This document shows, one piece after another, positions 40,419-41,973 of a stretch of 41,973 nt of DNA. The first letter of the stretch is position 1. Every line of letters starts with the position of its first letter. A program made the position numbers and the translations under genes. The notes below the pieces were generated by a model. It saw only the letters and a list, made by a program, of their open reading frames with translations. It was not told the DNA's origin and made no database searches. Location of the stretch: positions 1-41,973 of the forward strand of contig JAPPLK010000069.1 in the NCBI GenBank assembly GCA_028819435.1, read 5' to 3'. This DNA is from Nitrospira sp. (GTDB taxonomy: Bacteria > Nitrospirota > Nitrospiria > Nitrospirales > UBA8639).

Positions 40419-41585
40419 CTAGCCCTGCTGCCTGAATTTTAACCCATGGTGCAAGAAGATCGATACACTATTTTCAGCGTTGTTGACAACCGCCAGGCCG
40501 GGTTCTTCGCCCCGGTCCGGAGCGACGATCAACGTCGTCAGGGCAAACGGCCCTCGGGGCGTGCGATAGTGTCGCGGGGGATAGTGAAAGGTGCCGTCGC
40601 CGTTTCCGAACAACACCGAAATACTCCCCGATTGGATGTTCACGACCGCGGCATCGGGAATATCGTCTCCATCGAAATCCCGGGCCAGGCCGTCATTGGG
40701 ACCCGCGTCACCGCCTGAATCCATACCCTCCTGAAACGTGCCGTCGCCGTTTCCCAAAAAGACGGTGATCGTGTTCATCTGCCCGTTCACTACCAGGAGG
40801 TCCAACACACCGTCGTTGTTGAAGTCGGCGCAGGAGACGGATAAAGGCCGCTTACCCGTCCGGTAATCGGTGGGCGAGAGAAAGGTGCCGTCGCCTTGGC
40901 CCAACCAGATCGAGACGGCGCTGCTCATCGGCCCGCCGTTGGTCACCGCCATATCCACGTGCCCGTCCTGGTTGAAATCCGCGGTGGTCACCGAGGTGGG
41001 GGTATCCCCATATTCGTACAGCGGCCCGATCCGGAATTTCCCGTTCCCGTTTCCAAACAGCAGTTGCAGCTTGTCGTTGCGCAGGGCCGCCACCAAATCC
41101 ACCTGACCGTCACTGTTGAAATCTCCACTGGCGATGGAGACCGGCGTCCGGTGGACGGGGTACAACCCGTCTTTCTCGAACGTCCCACCACCCCGCCCCG
41201 TAAAAATCGCAACCTGATTGCTCCCGGAACAGGCGATCGCCAAGTCCTCGTGCGCGTCGTTGTTGAAGTCCAGGACCGCCAAATTCCGCGGTTCCTTGCA
41301 TACCCGAATGGAGACTTGCGCCTGGAAACTCCCATCCCCGTTCCCGAGCAGGAGGGACAGGGTATTCGCCGAAATGTTGCTGGTCACCAGGTCCGAAAAT
41401 CCATCCTCATTGAAGTCCCCGGCTCTTACGGCGGTCGGGTTTTTCCCGACGTCATAACTGGCAAAGAGATAGAGCAGGTCCGGGGGCACGTAGGGATCTT
41501 TGGGCGAACACCCGGGCAGAAACAGTATGCCGCACAACGTGAGGAACCGGAGTATGTTGCCTGCCATCAGGCGGGGAACGACCAT
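40419..41585 (-). CDS. FG-GAP/VCBS-repeat lipoprotein
   Basis: A 388-residue secreted lipoprotein. ATG 41585 is chosen because AAGGGG lies 8 bases upstream and it directly leads into a lipoprotein signal (LRFLTLCGILFLPGC), with the Cys near residue 26. At least six FG-GAP/VCBS blades follow, each with a Ca-binding D-x-D/N-x-D-G-type loop: DFNEDGFSDL, DFNNDAHEDL, DFNSDGQVDL, DFNQDGHVDM, DFNNDGVLDL and DFDGDDIPDA. The repeats predict a beta-propeller with an adhesive or protein-binding surface at the outer membrane. The partner is unknown. Confidence 0.85.
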   Translation of the reverse strand: MVVPRLMAGNILRFLTLCGILFLPGCSPKDPYVPPDLLYLFASYDVGKNPTAVRAGDFNEDGFSDLVTSNISANTLSLLLGNGDGSFQAQVSIRVCKEPRNLAVLDFNNDAHEDLAIACSGSNQVAIFTGRGGGTFEKDGLYPVHRTPVSIASGDFNSDGQVDLVAALRNDKLQLLFGNGNGKFRIGPLYEYGDTPTSVTTADFNQDGHVDMAVTNGGPMSSAVSIWLGQGDGTFLSPTDYRTGKRPLSVSCADFNNDGVLDLLVVNGQMNTITVFLGNGDGTFQEGMDSGGDAGPNDGLARDFDGDDIPDAAVVNIQSGSISVLFGNGDGTFHYPPRHYRTPRGPFALTTLIVAPDRGEEPGLAVVNNAENSVSIFLHHGLKFRQQG

Positions 41586-41973
41586 TTCAGCACCCCTTCT
41601 CGGATCGTGCGGTTCCCGGCATGGGTCCGGGCTTATCATTACCTCCGCAGAGAATAGAACAGTATATGAGCTTTGGCTATGCGACACAACGGGTTATTCC
41701 TGGGATGCTAACCAGAGGGCTTGAAAAGGGGAGGAACGGATGCCGGGAAAATGATTGTTGGATAGTGAGAACCTATCAGCGGAAATTTTTTCCCAATATC
41801 TGCATGAATATTCCTGGAAGAATCCCGTGTTTTTTTGCACATTTCACGATCTTCTTACGCACGGGCAATTGTATTTTGCCTCTGCTTGATGTGTCGCCTA
41901 TGCCATGTGAATCAAGCCTTAGGAACCTCTGATTTATTGTGATAGCGGGATGCAGGGCAAGGCGTCCCGGAGC
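41586..41973. other. Right-hand end without a supported gene
   Basis: Nearly 400 bp beyond the FG-GAP gene. I see no complete gene, RNA or clear repeat. A purine-rich AAAAGGGGAGGAACGG segment near 41725 looks like a ribosome site but leads to no long frame in the window. Confidence 0.4.

Noticed and set aside
40896-41657. Plus-strand frame opposite the FG-GAP gene
   Set aside because: The Ca-binding repeats are clearly on the other strand; the frame mirrors their periodicity.

Overview
The window is about 42 kb of Gram-negative, moderately GC-rich bacterial chromosome. The core genes (FtsK, LolA, RsmA, Fmt, YebC-RuvA, RecG, L28) sit with a succinate dehydrogenase/fumarate reductase that has an HdrB-like third subunit, a membrane-bound tetraheme cytochrome c, and a heme-oxygenase-like di-iron protein next to a PqqD-like/methyltransferase protein. 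This mixture suggests a Nitrospirota (Nitrospira-like) organism. That placement is inferred from gene content only; no rRNA or other taxonomic marker is present.

Layout. 0.4-7.1 kb is an accessory, defence-like region. It holds a small HTH-like gene, a beta-class DNA methyltransferase, and a XhoI/PaeR7I-type restriction endonuclease whose N-terminus lies in a different frame from its body. Facing these on the minus strand is a two-gene unit: a nucleoside-2-deoxyribosyltransferase-like/ATP-cone protein followed by an HNH/DGQH protein. An AAA+ DUF4143 ATPase comes next. 7.4-11.4 kb holds a CBS-domain gene and a tightly coupled sdhA-sdhB-sdhE-like operon. 11.6-20.95 kb is a second defence block, read mostly leftward: a HigB-like toxin, a HigA-like antitoxin fused to a zinc peptidase domain, a very large type III Mod methyltransferase, a DUF1640-like coiled-coil membrane protein and a type III Res helicase-nuclease. 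A DUF2442 gene is inserted in the opposite orientation. 21.3-25 kb holds the di-iron oxygenase-like gene, the PqqD-like/methyltransferase gene and another DUF4143-like ATPase. 25-42 kb is mostly housekeeping: recG, rpmB, msrB, a HAD phosphatase with an exported protein, the cytochrome, lolA-ftsK, rsmA, a small conserved gene, fmt, yebC-ruvA, a small zinc-ribbon gene and an FG-GAP lipoprotein.

The window is crowded with small palindromic repeats of at least five families. Several lie in frame inside genes (res, mod twice, ftsK twice, fmt), and recG carries an in-frame 21-bp tandem repeat. In ftsK one repeat family is nested within another.

The best candidate for an undescribed system is the pair at 2783-5648. 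It joins a nucleotide-binding sensor-like protein (NDT fold with the usual catalytic Glu position occupied by Gly, fused to an ATP-cone) to a putative HNH nuclease carrying a DGQH domain. Second candidates are the HigBA-peptidase/type III restriction island and the di-iron oxygenase plus PqqD-like/methyltransferase pair.
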